DNA from: Lotus japonicus
Lineage: Eukaryota; Streptophyta; Magnoliopsida; Fabales; Fabaceae
Assembly (NCBI RefSeq): GCF_012489685.1
Contig: NC_080045.1
Span: 50,117,096 to 50,181,095, forward strand
Length of the DNA stretch: 64,000 bases
Direction: 5' to 3'
The translations under genes and the position numbers were made by a program. The notes under the pieces were generated by a model, which worked only from the letters and a program-made list of their open reading frames with translations, searched no databases and was not told the DNA's origin. This document shows, piece after piece, positions 10,008 to 21,435 of the stretch (its first letter is position 1; every line of letters starts with the position of its first letter).

Positions 10008-11399
10008 CAGCGGTGACGATCAATGACCTATACAATATTCGCCAGCAAGAAGGGGAGTCACTGAAAGAGTACATGGCAAGGTACAGCGCGGGCGTCGGTA
10101 AAGGTAGAGGACGAGGAGCCTCGAGCTTGTGCTTTAGCATTTAAAAACGGGTTTGCTGCCGGGAGGGTTGAACAGCAAATTGACACGTAAGCCGGCGCGC
10201 TCGATGGAAGAGATGCGTGCTCGTGCCAGCACTTATATTCTCGATGAGGAGGACGCCGCTTTTCAAGAGAAAGCGCGCGAAGTTGGAAAAGGGTGACACG
10301 TCGCCCAAGCGCGCGAAAAAAGATAGGAGCGGCGAAGATAAGGGGGATGGCAAGCAGCAGAGACCAGGTAAGGGGAAGTCGGTATTCAAACCGACCAAGG
10401 AACAGTTGTATCACGGCGCGATGATTATGAACAACGTCGGCCTTGGCAATCTAAGTCTCATCGCCAGAGGGAGGAAACTGATATGGTGATGAACACAGAT
10501 TTATCGGATATGCTCCGAGGGGCGGGGACGCAAATCTAGTAGATGAACCGGAGGCCCCAAAGTATCAGCCACGGGACGCCAATCCCAAGAAGTGGTGTGA
10601 GTTCCACCGGTCCGCCGGGCATGATACGGATGACTGTTGGACTTTGCAGCGGGAGATTGATAAGTTGATTCGGGCGGGATATCAAGGAAATCGTCAAGGT
10701 TTGTGGCGCAACGGTGGCGATCAAAACAAAGCGCACAAGCGGGAGGAGGAGCGAGCGGACATTAAGGGCAAGAAAAAGCAAGAATCAGCGGCTATCGCCA
10801 CAAAAGGGGCTGATGACACGTTCGCTCAACACTCAGGACCGCCCGTCGGGACCATCAACACCATCGCCGGGGGATTTGGCGGCGGTGGCGACACTCATGC
10901 GGCGCGTAAGCGCCATGTTCGTGCCGTTAATTCCGTTCATGAGGTCGCTTTTGGATTCGTACACCCTGACATAACAATCTCGATGGCGGACTTTGAGGGG
11001 ATAAAGCCTCATAAGGACGACCCGATTGTGGTGCAGTTAAGGATGAACAGTTTCAACGTTAGAAGGGTACTCCTGGATCAGGGTAGTTCGGCTGATATTA
11101 TCTATGGTGATGCATTTGACAAGTTGGGACTAACTGACAATGATCTAACTCCATACGCGGGAACCTTGGTAGGTTTCGCGGGGGAGCAAGTAATGGTGCG
11201 GGGATACATTGATCTAGACACAATATTTGGGGAAGATGAGTGTGCCAGGGTTTTGAAGGTAAGGTATCTGGTTCTCCAGGTGGTGGCATCTTACAATGTC
11301 ATCATTGGGCGAAATACATTGAATCGCCTTTGTGCTGTAATTTCAACAGCCCACTTGGCGGTCAAGTATCCGCTAAGAGTGGAAAGGTGGGAAAGCTGA
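10008..11399 (+). pseudogene. gag: Gag-protease, partial second copy
   Basis: Corresponds to 3601-4992, so it lacks the Gag N-terminus. The first 530 bases carry about six single-base insertions or losses relative to the first copy, mainly in short homopolymers (for example near 10011, 10089, 10150, 10260, 10411 and 10527). From about 10640 the frame is open again and identical through the DQG protease to the same stop. The error pattern at the gap edge favours low-quality contig-end sequence. Confidence 0.8.
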
Positions 11400-14300
11400 A
11401 GGTGGACCAGAAGATGGCGAGGGAGTGTTACAATAATTGCCTTAACTTGTATGGCAAGAAGAGTGCGTTGGTTGGTCATAGATGTTATGAAATCGAAGCT
11501 TCGGATGAAAATCTTGATCCCCGGGGCGAGGGGCGAGTAAATAGGCCCACGCCAATTGAGGAAACGAAGGCGCTAAAGTTTGGCGATCGCACTTTGAAGA
11601 TTGGGACCAGACTGACGGAAGAGCAGGAGACGCGCCTGACAAAACTGCTTGGGGAGAACTTAGACTTGTTTGCTTGGAGCTGCAAAGACATGCCTGGAAT
11701 TGATCCAAACTTCATATGCCATCGGTTAGCATTGAATCCAAGTGTCAAGCCAGTTTCACAACTCAGGAGGCGCTTGGGTGGCGACAAAGGGAAGGCGGTG
11801 CAACAGGAAGTCGACAAGTTGCTGGCGGCAGAGTTCATCAGGGAAGTGAAGTATCCGACGTGGTTGGCGAACGTCGTAATGGTGAAGAAGGCGAACGGGA
11901 AATGGCGAATGTGTGTAGATTACACAGACTTAAACAAAGCATGTCCAAAAGATTCGTATCCCCTTCCCAGCATCGATAGCCTTGTGGATGGTGCCTCGGG
12001 CAACGAACTGCTTAGCTTGATGGATGCTTATTCTGGCTATCATCAAATCCGCATGCACCCGGCAGACGAGGACAAAACGGCTTTTATGACTGCCAGAGTC
12101 AATTATTGCTATCGCACCATGCCGTTTGGACTAAAGAACGCTGGGGCGACCTACCAAAGATTGATGGATAGGGTTTTTGCTGGGCAGGTGGGAAGAAACA
12201 TGGAGGTTTACGTTGATGACATGATTGTTAAATCAGTACGTGGTTTAGACCATCATCAAGATCTGGAGGAAGCATTTGGCGAAATAAGGAAGCACAATAT
12301 GCGTCTCAACCCGGAGAAATGCTCTTTTGGTGTTCAGGGTGGCAAGTTTTTGGGATTTATGATCACATCCAGAGGAATTGAGATAAACCCAGAAAAATGC
12401 AAGGCGATTCAGCAGATGAAAAGCCCTTCTAATGTGAAAGAGGTCCAACGTTTAACGGGGCGAATAGCAGCATTATCTCGGTTTCTTCCCAAGTCTGGTG
12501 ACAGATCTTTCCCTTTTTTCAAGTGTCTTCGCAAGAATGTCGCATTTGAGTGGACGGCGGAGTGTGAGGAAGCTTTTGTTCGCCTCAAGGAACTCCTATC
12601 GTCACCGCCAATCTTGTCGAAACCAATACAGGGACACCCGCTGCATTTGTATTTTGCTGTGAGCGATAGTGCTCTGAGTTCTGTGATGTTGCAGGAGATA
12701 GATGGCGAGCATCGAATCGTTTATTTTGTTAGTCACACACTCCAGGGCGCGGAGGTCAGATATCAGAAAATTGAGAAGGCGGCGCTGGCAGTCCTCGTCA
12801 CCGCCCGGCGGTTGAGACCTTATTTTCAGAGTTTTCCCGTGAAGGTGCGGACGGATTTGCCCTTGAGACAAGTATTACAAAAACCGGATTTATCAGGTAG
12901 ATTGGTCGCCTGGTCGGTTGAATTGTCAGAGTATGGTTTGCAATATGATAAGCGGGGCGCGGTTGGTGCGCAGTCACTAGCTGACTTTGTGGTCGAGTTG
13001 ACTCCAGATCGGTTTGAAAGAGTGGACACTCAGTGGACTCTCTTCGTGGATGGATCCTCCAATAGTAGTGGCAGCGGCGCGGGAGTAACGTTAGAAGGGC
13101 CGGGGGAACTAGTGTTGGAGCAATCCCTGAAATTCGAGTTCAAAGCAACGAACAACCAGGCAGAATATGAAGCTCTCATCGCCGGATTGAAGTTGGCGCG
13201 GGAAGTGAAGATCGGGAGTTTGTTGATAAGAACGGACTCACAATTGGTGGAGAATCAAGTGAAGGGAACTTTCCAGGTCAAAGATCCTAATCTGATCAAG
13301 TACCTTGAGCGGGTTCGGTATTTGATGACACTTTTTAAAGAGGTCGTGGTGGAGTACGTTCCTCGGGCAGAGAATCAGCGGGCGGACGCGCTGGCCAAAT
13401 TGGCGAGCACGCGGAAGCCCGGCAATAACAAAAGTGTGATTCAGGAAACGCTGGCGTACCCAAGCATCGAAGGCGAGCTCATGGCCTGCGTGAACAGAGG
13501 GGGAACATGGATGGGTCCCATAATATCTATCTTGGCGGGGGACCCGGCAGAAGTGGAGAAATGCACGAAGGAACAACGGCGGGAGGCGAGTCACTATACT
13601 CTCATTGACGGACACTTGTATCGCCGTGGTTTCTCAACGCCATTGTTGAAATGCGTACCGCCAGAGAAGTACGAAGCGATAATGTCTGAGGTACATGAAG
13701 GAGTGTGTGCGAGCCACATCGGGGGAAGGTCTTTGGCTTGCAAGGTGTTGAGGGCGGGTTTTTACTGGCCCACCCTCAGGAAAGATTGTATGGACTTCGT
13801 GAAGCAGTGCAAGAAATGTCAAGTGTTCGCGGATTTGTCTAAGGCACCGCCAAAAGAGTTGGTAACGATGAGCGCCCCGTGGCCTTTTGCCATGTGGGGT
13901 GTGGACTTAGTCGGACCTTTTCCGACCGCCAGGGCACAAATAAAGTTTATATTAGTGGCGGTGGACTACTTCACTAAGTGGATTGAGGCTGAACCCCTGG
14001 CCACGATTACTTCTGCAAAGATAGTCAATTTCTACTGGAAGCGTATTGTTTGCAGGTTCGGGATCCCAAGGGCGATCGTATCTGACAACGGGACCCAGTT
14101 TTCAAGCAGCCAAACAAGGGAGTTCTGCAGGGAAATGGGCATACAAATGAGGTTCGCCTCTGTTGAACATCCGCAGACGAACGGGCAGGTGGAATCTGCA
14201 AACAGGGTAATCCTGCGAGGACTAAGACGACGGCTTGCGGAGGCTAAGGGAGCTTGGTTGGATGAACTTCCGGCGGTGCTGTGGTCGTACAACACCACCG

Positions 14301-14728
14301 AGCAGTCTACTACAAGGGAAACCCCCTTTAGAATGACCTATGGGGTAGATGCCATGTTGCCGGTGGAGATTGACAACTTTACATGGCGGACTCAACCAGG
14401 TTTTAAAGGGGAAAATCAGGCCAACATGGCGATGGAGCTGGACCTTTTGTCGGAAACGCGCGACGAGGCGCACATTCGGGAAACAGCGATGAAGCAGCGC
14501 GTGGCGGCAAAGTTCAACAGCAGGGTTCGCGTCCGAGATATGCAGGTCGGCGACCTGGTCCTCAAGTGGCGATCGGGAGCCCCGGGGAACAAGCTTACTC
14601 CCAACTGGGAAGGGCCCTACCGCATTATTAAAGTTCTTGGTAATGGGGCCTATCACTTAGAAGAGCTTGATGGAAGGCGGTTACCTCGATCGTTCAATGG
14701 TTTGAGCTTGCGCTACTTTTATAGTTGA
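11240..14728 (+). CDS. pol: Pol polyprotein, second copy
   Basis: The translation is the same 1,162 residues as the frame at 4833-8321, including YVDD and the D-D-E integrase residues, at a constant offset of 6,407 bases. Two Pol genes in one element, without intervening LTRs and without any amino-acid difference, would be very unusual. I read it as the same DNA assembled twice. If it were real it would be a recent tandem duplication inside the element. Confidence 0.88.
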   Translation: MCQGFEGKVSGSPGGGILQCHHWAKYIESPLCCNFNSPLGGQVSAKSGKVGKLKVDQKMARECYNNCLNLYGKKSALVGHRCYEIEASDENLDPRGEGRVNRPTPIEETKALKFGDRTLKIGTRLTEEQETRLTKLLGENLDLFAWSCKDMPGIDPNFICHRLALNPSVKPVSQLRRRLGGDKGKAVQQEVDKLLAAEFIREVKYPTWLANVVMVKKANGKWRMCVDYTDLNKACPKDSYPLPSIDSLVDGASGNELLSLMDAYSGYHQIRMHPADEDKTAFMTARVNYCYRTMPFGLKNAGATYQRLMDRVFAGQVGRNMEVYVDDMIVKSVRGLDHHQDLEEAFGEIRKHNMRLNPEKCSFGVQGGKFLGFMITSRGIEINPEKCKAIQQMKSPSNVKEVQRLTGRIAALSRFLPKSGDRSFPFFKCLRKNVAFEWTAECEEAFVRLKELLSSPPILSKPIQGHPLHLYFAVSDSALSSVMLQEIDGEHRIVYFVSHTLQGAEVRYQKIEKAALAVLVTARRLRPYFQSFPVKVRTDLPLRQVLQKPDLSGRLVAWSVELSEYGLQYDKRGAVGAQSLADFVVELTPDRFERVDTQWTLFVDGSSNSSGSGAGVTLEGPGELVLEQSLKFEFKATNNQAEYEALIAGLKLAREVKIGSLLIRTDSQLVENQVKGTFQVKDPNLIKYLERVRYLMTLFKEVVVEYVPRAENQRADALAKLASTRKPGNNKSVIQETLAYPSIEGELMACVNRGGTWMGPIISILAGDPAEVEKCTKEQRREASHYTLIDGHLYRRGFSTPLLKCVPPEKYEAIMSEVHEGVCASHIGGRSLACKVLRAGFYWPTLRKDCMDFVKQCKKCQVFADLSKAPPKELVTMSAPWPFAMWGVDLVGPFPTARAQIKFILVAVDYFTKWIEAEPLATITSAKIVNFYWKRIVCRFGIPRAIVSDNGTQFSSSQTREFCREMGIQMRFASVEHPQTNGQVESANRVILRGLRRRLAEAKGAWLDELPAVLWSYNTTEQSTTRETPFRMTYGVDAMLPVEIDNFTWRTQPGFKGENQANMAMELDLLSETRDEAHIRETAMKQRVAAKFNSRVRVRDMQVGDLVLKWRSGAPGNKLTPNWEGPYRIIKVLGNGAYHLEELDGRRLPRSFNGLSLRYFYS

Positions 14729-15670
14729 TCGCAGGCGAGAAAGTGAACAAGGCGGAATCGCCGGAGCCAGATATCTTTAAGATTTTCCGAAGTGTTTTCA
14801 AATTCTCCAATGTATTGCAATAACAAGGCGTGCTCTTTTTCTCCGAAAGGAGTTTTTTAATGAGGCGCTCCATCAGTAAAATAAAACGAAAATTCACGAA
14901 ATTCGTGTCCAAAAATTCCAGGGATTCCCTAACGATCGGAATTGCCGATCGACATAAAGAATTACGGCGATCACTAAGTGGGACAAACTTGATCCCCAAA
15001 GGGGCTTGCTGGAACCCTGAAGGTTGTGGCGATTCCACAAATGGCCTTTGACGCCTGGGAATCACCCTCCGGAAAGTCTGACGTGATCGCCGGTCCCGTA
15101 AACGATGTGCTGGGTAAGTCTCGCCAGAATACGACGAGCGCCGTTAACTAGGCAAAAGTCTTGGGACCCCCAAATGGCCATTGGGATCCAAGCATTGTAA
15201 GCCCCGAGCGGGCAAAGCCCCGGGCGAAGTCCTCGAGAATGGAGGCCGTTTCTTCCTATTGGGGAAAAACGTCTAAAGTCTTGGTGGTGGAATACCAAGC
15301 AACAAGTCCTAGTTAAAATTAAGGCACGAAATCGTTAGGCGTAATTCAATCATATGACGCGTGAAAAATAGCGCAAGATATAAGGTCGGCGAATGAATAA
15401 GGTGGAAGGCGAGTGCTCGGTCACTCAGGATGTTGAATATTTTACTACTCTGGCGTGTTGAGGGGTTAAACTATGAAACTTATTCTTAAATTTTTTAAGT
15501 CATAAGAAGGCGGCGACTAAAAAGTGTACGGCGGAAGCATTCCAACATGATTTACAAAATATCCAACGGCGGTATAAAAAACTATGACGAAGGGTTGCTT
15601 AAACATAGACGAATGGCGGAAAAGTACACTACAAGGTGACAGTAAGAGCTAAAGTAATGTTAAAATTACA
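14729..15670. other. Non-coding spacer (second copy)
   Basis: Repeat of 8322-9262. It contains no recognisable gene. Confidence 0.6.
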
Positions 15671-18228
15671 TTATTCATTGTTTTCTTTCTCCTGTTCTTC
15701 TTCTTCCTCTTCTTCTTCAGTCGCTGTCCAGAGGTTTTGGTCAATCAGGGGAGGATCGTCGGGACCAACCAGTCCTTCGGCGGTTATCTCTTTCATTACT
15801 CCCATGGCGCTAAAGTCAAAGTTCGGGTACAAATGTTGGGCCTGATCTTTGGCGAGGTAGAAACCGCGCTCGCGGTTGTCAAGGGCGATGTCAGCGGCTT
15901 GTTCCCTCACCTCAGTGGCTTTGGCCTTCTCCGTCGCCAGCTCGTCCTCTGGTCTTTTGATCTTTGCCAGTTGGGAAGCAATCTCAGCATCTTTCGTGGC
16001 GAGGGCCTCGGCATGAGTTTCGGTCGCTTTCTTGATCTCCTCGGACGTAGCCTGCATCACCGCCTCCATGTCAGACTTCGCCAAGGCCAAGGACTCCGCA
16101 GACTTTTTCTCTTGCTCCGCCAACGCCTTCTTCACTAACTCCAGCACGCCTTCTTCACTAACTCCAGCTCAGCGCGCAGTATGGCAAGCTCTGACTCCTT
16201 AGCAATCAGCGCCTCGCCTCGGGCGATCAAGTCCTTCTCAGCTTGCTCTTTTTCCTTTTTGCAAGCTTGAAGGCTTGCATCAAGCTCATCTGCTTCTTCC
16301 TTCATCAGCGCCAGCTGATCTTCCAGCTCGCCGATTTTAATCCCCGCCGTGCCAATCATCTTGTCGGCATAGACTTTGTCTTTTCCTGCCTGCGTCGCCA
16401 GTTTGTCGAAACGCTTTTCCCAAGCAGCGGCGGCTTCTTGATGCTTAGTACTTTCGGCCTTCAACCGCTCAGCTTCAACGGTGGCGGCATTAAACTTCTC
16501 AAACGCGTGAGCAAAGATGCACCCAGCGCGTAGGAGGCAAGCAAGAGTCTCCTCCTTGGTGTCATTAAGGCCCCGACTCAAAACTTCTTTTTCTATGACG
16601 TCACGGTTAAGACCAGCAAGTAAGAATTCTGAGGGTTCAATGGCGTTGGGGAGCATATTATGATAGCTTGAAGAACCGACCTCGGGAGCAGGGGCTTGTT
16701 CAATTTGAGCCGCTTCAGAGGTAGTGGCAGCGCCAGGACAGGATTTTTCCCCTTGATGAGGCGGGGAAGGCATGGAGCCCGCATCATGTGTTGAGGGCGG
16801 GCTAGGAGGCGCATCTTGGCGAGGGGGAGACTTCGGGGTTTCATTTTCTTTTTCCTTCTCTCCAATAGGAGTGTCGGAAGGCGCAGCAGCTTTTGTGGCG
16901 TTGACGCCGGCGGAGGCGGCTGTGGCGCCAACAGAGGACTCAGCGGCAACAGCAGCGGTCGCACCAGCGGTGGCAGTAGTAGAAGCTGGTACGGTGGTTG
17001 GCTCGATAGCCGCGGCGACGGAGGCTTCAGTGACATTTTTGCCTTTAGGCGCAGCAGCAGTGGTGGGCTGAGCGCCAGGGTTGGATGTGCCGGCGCCGGA
17101 GGAGGCTTTGACCAATCTTCTCCTCTTGGGAGCTTTGGTGCTCTCGGCTTGGTTCTCAGCACCGCCCCGTTTTTTCGCGTCGCCCTCAGTGTTGAATTTT
17201 GGGGAAAAGCGAGCCATTCTCCTCTCGCGGGCCTTCAGGAGCTCGGCGTTCGTGAAATTCATATCTTCTGTAACAATAAAAAATACGATCAGTGACAACA
17301 TAGGAGACGAGAAAGGAAATGTCAATAATAAAAGTGAGCTATGGGCAACCTAAGTATTTGGGAGTTCTTGAGAGATCAGCGCCCTCAAGGACTGTTGCGC
17401 AGTCAAGGATGGGAAGTGGAGCAAGGAGATTAAGAAAGGCTCTGTCGTTGGCGGACAAAGATTCCTCTGAAGGATCGGTGATCCCATTGGGCTTCTCCGT
17501 CCAGTAAAGAGGAAAAAGGGCGGTCCCGTCTCTAAGGGTGAATGCCTCCGGGTAGGCGGGATGAACCGCCACACGGAAGTACTTCCGTGCGAAGGAAGAC
17601 TTCGCGTTACTTTTGTGGGGATGCAAGCACTTCCGGCCGGCTCGGGCCTTCAAGGAAATCCATCCTTTGTTTTTGATGGACTTGGGGTCGACGTCGTAGA
17701 GGTAGAAGAAACTGGTGGGGGATGGGGCGATGCCGACAGCGGCGTTTAAGATTTCAAAACATCGAATGAAGGCCCAGGCGTTAGGGTGGAGTTGGCAGGG
17801 AGCCGCGTTGATGTCGCGGAGGACGGTTTGGAGAAAGGAAGCCTGATTCCAAGCTCGCTAAACATGTATTCATACGCAAAGAAAAAATGGGATCTCTTTA
17901 CGTCGCCGTCTGGCTTATGAAGCCAGGGGCGGTCCCCAGGACTGCAAATCCAGATCCTGAGTTTCGCGCTAAACTCATCGTCATTCGACAAACCACCAAG
18001 GGAGTTCACGAACTGCACGATGAGATCGCTGTTCTGGAAAATAGAAGGTTGGTCTATAGCCTCGTGAGTGGGGGCTATTTGGACTGGAAGGGGCAGAGTG
18101 GCGTAGGTTTTTAGTCGGTAAGGTGGGATCTCCGGGGCCTCTAAACGGAGGCCGCCGGCGGCGGTGGCATCAGGGTCGCTTCCGGAGGAAGAAGAGGAGT
18201 GGTTAGGGGAGGTAGGGCTTGAAGCCAT
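15671..18228 (-). pseudogene. Antisense, intron-containing extra ORF of the gypsy element
   Basis: On the strand opposite to gag-pol. The likely start is ATG at 18226-18228 (MASSPTSPN). The first part resembles the plant 'putative gypsy type transposon' family (Pfam PF04195 as I recall it), with the EYMFSELGIRLPFS segment followed, after a single-base frameshift near 17843, by an in-frame QLHPNAWAFI segment. An 82-bp intron (17268-17349) has GT-AG ends and joins KYL to EDMNFTNAELL in frame. The second exon runs through an Ala/Pro-rich region to a long Lys/Glu/Ala coiled coil and ends in a Glu-rich tail at 15671. A 23-bp tandem duplication (16123-16168) shifts the frame and creates an early stop at about 16135. 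With two breaks it is probably not functional here. Function of the family is unknown. Extra ORFs in antisense orientation are known in the Tat lineage. Confidence 0.75.
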
Positions 18229-19118
18229 TTTTAGAAGACAGTGAAGTGAAAGAAAGGAAAAGATGAGTATGTGTGTGATGCAAAGATAAGGACAGTGGGA
18301 CTCACCGGAGTAGGATGTGAAGAGTGGGTAGCGGAAAGGGTGATAAGCGACGGCTCCGGAGCGGAAGTGGGCAGAGGGAGTTTGGTAAGCGATTAGGGAA
18401 GTAACGAGGGGTCTCGGAAAGGGATGACTGTGGGGAAGAAGGGTTTTTATAGGAGAAGGGGAGAAGCTGGAAGGGTGACGCGTGTTGGACGCGTGTGGAA
18501 GGTTGGAAATCATGATGGTTTTGGGGAGGTGGGTCGCGTGCAATGGGGAGTTACTGCGCACGATGGGACGGTTATGAAAGGTGAAGTGACGGTTCCGGAG
18601 AAAGAGGGAAATTGATGTAACCGGCACATCACATGGGGCAGCCACGTGAGGCAGATAGAGATTTGAAAGGGTTTTAAAATAAGGGAAAGCGCGAAAAGCC
18701 TCGCCACTATAAGGATCAAACACCATCGCCTGACGGGTGACACCAACAACAAAGTTCAGTCGCTCGCCGGGGTTACCGCCAGTCAATGATTGAATGATCA
18801 GGACATGACCCATGCCTGCCACCTTTCCCGCCGGCGAACGATCATACACCTGCTCCCACTTATCGCCAATACGAAGTAATCGTTCTCGCCGCTTGTGGAC
18901 TTGTGGACTTGCCAGCTCGGATTGCTCGTCAAGTCAGTGGACTGGGTAACCGAAAATGCTAGTTTCCTTTTGCTCACGCCATGTTGGCGATATAGTTTAC
19001 TTCTCTTTTCTCAAGCCATGTTGGCAGTGCAGATTCCGGTGTACTGTAAGACATATGTAAAAGCATTTAAAAGACACACTTAGCTCTCATACCTCGAGCT
19101 CGGTGTCTTGTGGACTAG
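18229..19118. other. Spacer between antisense gene and 3' LTR
   Basis: Probable promoter side of the antisense gene. An open frame continues on the minus strand to 18849 but shows no recognised domain. No polypurine tract is visible just before the 3' LTR: the last 30 bases are mixed (GTGTCTTGTGGACTAG). Short TGGACT motifs echo the LTR start at 18898, 18905, 18938 and 19111. Confidence 0.5.
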
Positions 19119-19398
19119 TGGACTGGGCGAGCCCCTAGAGGGGCAACGCCCAGCATGTATCCCGCCCTGAGGCGGGGCCCTGGCCTTCAGATGGGCCTTG
19201 ACCTCGGAGGCCCAATTGGCCCAATAGGTAGTACCCAAGCTCTATAAATAGGAGGTAGTTATCAAGTGTAAGGGACTTTTGGCTCATTTGATGAAATAAC
19301 ACTCGAAATTCAGCACTCTCTCTCACTCTCATTCTCTCTTAGCACAATCCCTCTACCTCTAGGTACTATGTCTCTCTTCAATGTTCATTCCCAGAACA
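19119..19398 (+). repeat. 3' LTR of the gypsy element
   Basis: 280 bp, beginning TGGACTGGGCG and ending CCCAGAACA. It is followed by the TSD ACAAT at 19399-19403 that matches 2507-2511. Confidence 0.93.
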
Positions 19399-19403
19399 AC
19401 AAT

Positions 19404-21384
19404 GTTTCTCTTGGATCAATGGTCGGAATTAATGTGAGAGCCTCAGTTTGTACATGTCAAGCGTCGCTTTGAATCAATTGTTCATCCGAGGTCCTTTGAA
19501 TGGGAAGAGTCGCATCTCTTTGTGAAGCGATTGTTTGACAATGCGCGTGCTACATGGACTCGTTGCATTAACAATGATTGATTCAGCACATTATTGAAAA
19601 GTTGTGGAATGATGAAGCTAGGAGAGCAAAAGTTCACTTTTCCCTTGTCTTTATGTCTTTAAATTTGAAGGAGATGTGTCATCTTGTCTATTTCTTCATT
19701 ACTTTTCCGGGCTGATGCTTGCATCCTTCCTCGTTTTCTACTACAAATGATCCTCTTTTCATTCCCTGGTAAGCCCCTCTTCACCTTCTTAATCTTCTTA
19801 TCCATGCATTGTATTTAATTACGTGTTAGAATAAGGAGTATGAGGTAGGGACTTCGGCGTTACATTGCATTTTCCTCCACCTTTTATGGCCATTATCAAT
19901 GCGACTTGGCTCCTAAATTTCATCATGTATGACTTTGTTTGGGACGAAGGTCTTTGTCCCCTAAATGTATGTGAAAGTAAGTTACTTACAAGGCTTTAAA
20001 AAGGGCAAACACTTAAATCCTGAAGCGTATATACTTGGACATAAAAAAATAAGTATGTTCACATGAACTAGTGTATCATGGCTTGCCTTAGACCATTAAC
20101 TTGGACGCAGTTCTCCTCTTCATTTGATTTCATGTTTTATTAGAAGATTAATTAGTGGATTTATTTCCATTAAATTAGATGTAGTTTCAATTTATTAGAT
20201 TAATTTTTTAATATTATCTAAGAGCACATTCATTTACTAGTGATTAGTATATATATTTGGGGCTTGAGCTAAACCCTAAATTCTATTTCTTCTCCCCCAT
20301 ATCTTGCACAAATCGTTGACTTAGAGAATTCAGACACATTCCATAGAACTTCGATTGAAGGGATGAGTGAAGTGAATAAGTTATCCCTTGATTTATTATT
20401 ATTTAATATTATTATTACTACATTATATTTTAGCTTAATCTCTTGAAATTGTACCTTTAAAATTTTAATAAGCTCTAAGGTCTTAGGAACTCCAACAAAC
20501 CCTACCTATTAATCTATAGTATTGTTAACTATAATAATCCATAAATTGCAATAGAAAAGAAAAAAATAGGTTTGCGATGATTTTTCAATCTTTTATACTA
20601 GATAATCTAGTATCATTAGATAATTTAGTATCATTATGCCTAAAGACAATTAATTCGGTCATTCTTTGAAAAAATTGATCTATACGCACTTTGAAGGATT
20701 AATTTAAGACCTCTACTTAATCAAAATTTGATGGATCCTCTCCAGCTCATTTAGTTCTGTCCTACAAAATCTCAACATTGTTTTTCATTTTTAAAGGTTA
20801 AGATAGCTTAAATATATTTTATTGTCAAAATACTTCAACAATTGCTTTATTTTATAGGTTGTAGGGGTAGAAAATGATCTAATCCATACTTAATCAAATT
20901 CTCAATTTGATATGTAGTAGTTGTTCTGAAGGTTAATATTGATGCTTACAAATGATAACAACGCTCGGTTGGTTGTTTTCTTGTACGAGAGATATACTAA
21001 AGGTGTTATTTCTATATTTGGTAGTTTTACGAAGAAGTGTTGTTTCCCGAGGTCTTTAATTATTATGAATATATTGCTTTTCGAAAAAAGTAAATGACAT
21101 ACACTATTGGTATAGAAATAAGGAATATGGAATAAAAATTATTATGAATATATTTCTTTTCACTAAATGTAAATGATATACACCATTTGTTTAACCATTC
21201 AATATATGAAATATTTTTATGCTTAGCCAATATATGGAATAAAAGCATGTTATTTGTGTTTGGTAATTTAACTCGCTTCCAGTAAATAAGGATATATGTG
21301 TATATATGAAGAATGGTTGTTTGGAGAGACTTACTTAATGTGATCTTAGAGTCTCGAGGGGATTAGTCTCATGTTTAATGATTG
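19404..21384. other. Intergenic AT-rich DNA
   Basis: Host sequence right of the gypsy insertion. The first 250 bases are less AT-rich and could be an old gene fragment, but I recognise no protein. The rest shows no gene apart from the diverged repeat at 20665-20955. Confidence 0.45.
20665..20955 (+). repeat. Diverged copy of WRKY intron 1 segment
   Basis: Aligns by eye to 24175-24445 in the same orientation. Shared landmarks in order are ATTGATCTATA, TTTGAAGGATTAAT or its variant, AAAATC...AACATT, TTTTCATTTT and AATATTGATGCTTA. Either an old repeat family or a duplicated gene segment. Confidence 0.6.
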
Positions 21385-21435
21385 TGAGAATACCTTTTTT
21401 TTTTCGAAAGTAAAATAGAATTCATATAATAGTGG

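Larger units (their letters stand above)
2512..19398 (+). mobile_element. Ty3/gypsy LTR retrotransposon, Tat-lineage-like, with antisense extra gene
   Basis: A complete insertion bounded by two 280-bp LTRs (2512-2791 and 19119-19398) and a perfect 5-bp TSD ACAAT (2507-2511 and 19399-19403). The order is LTR, primer site, gag-protease, pol with RT, RNase H, a second RNase H-like domain and integrase, a spacer, a gene on the opposite strand, a spacer, LTR. The pol order with integrase last places it in Ty3/gypsy, and the tandem RNase H domains and antisense extra ORF are known for the Tat lineage. The interior is present twice around a 100-N gap (3601-9907 versus 10008-16319), probably an assembly artefact. 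Corrected length is about 10.5 kb. Near-identical LTRs suggest a young insertion. Confidence 0.93.

Noticed and set aside
10008..14728. Second independent gypsy element
   Set aside because: There are no LTRs between the copies, and the pol translations are identical. An unmerged contig overlap explains it better.
18229..18849. N-terminal extension of the antisense protein to 18849
   Set aside because: The frame is open, but the family similarity starts after the ATG at 18228, and the extension is low-complexity Ser/His/Pro-rich sequence.
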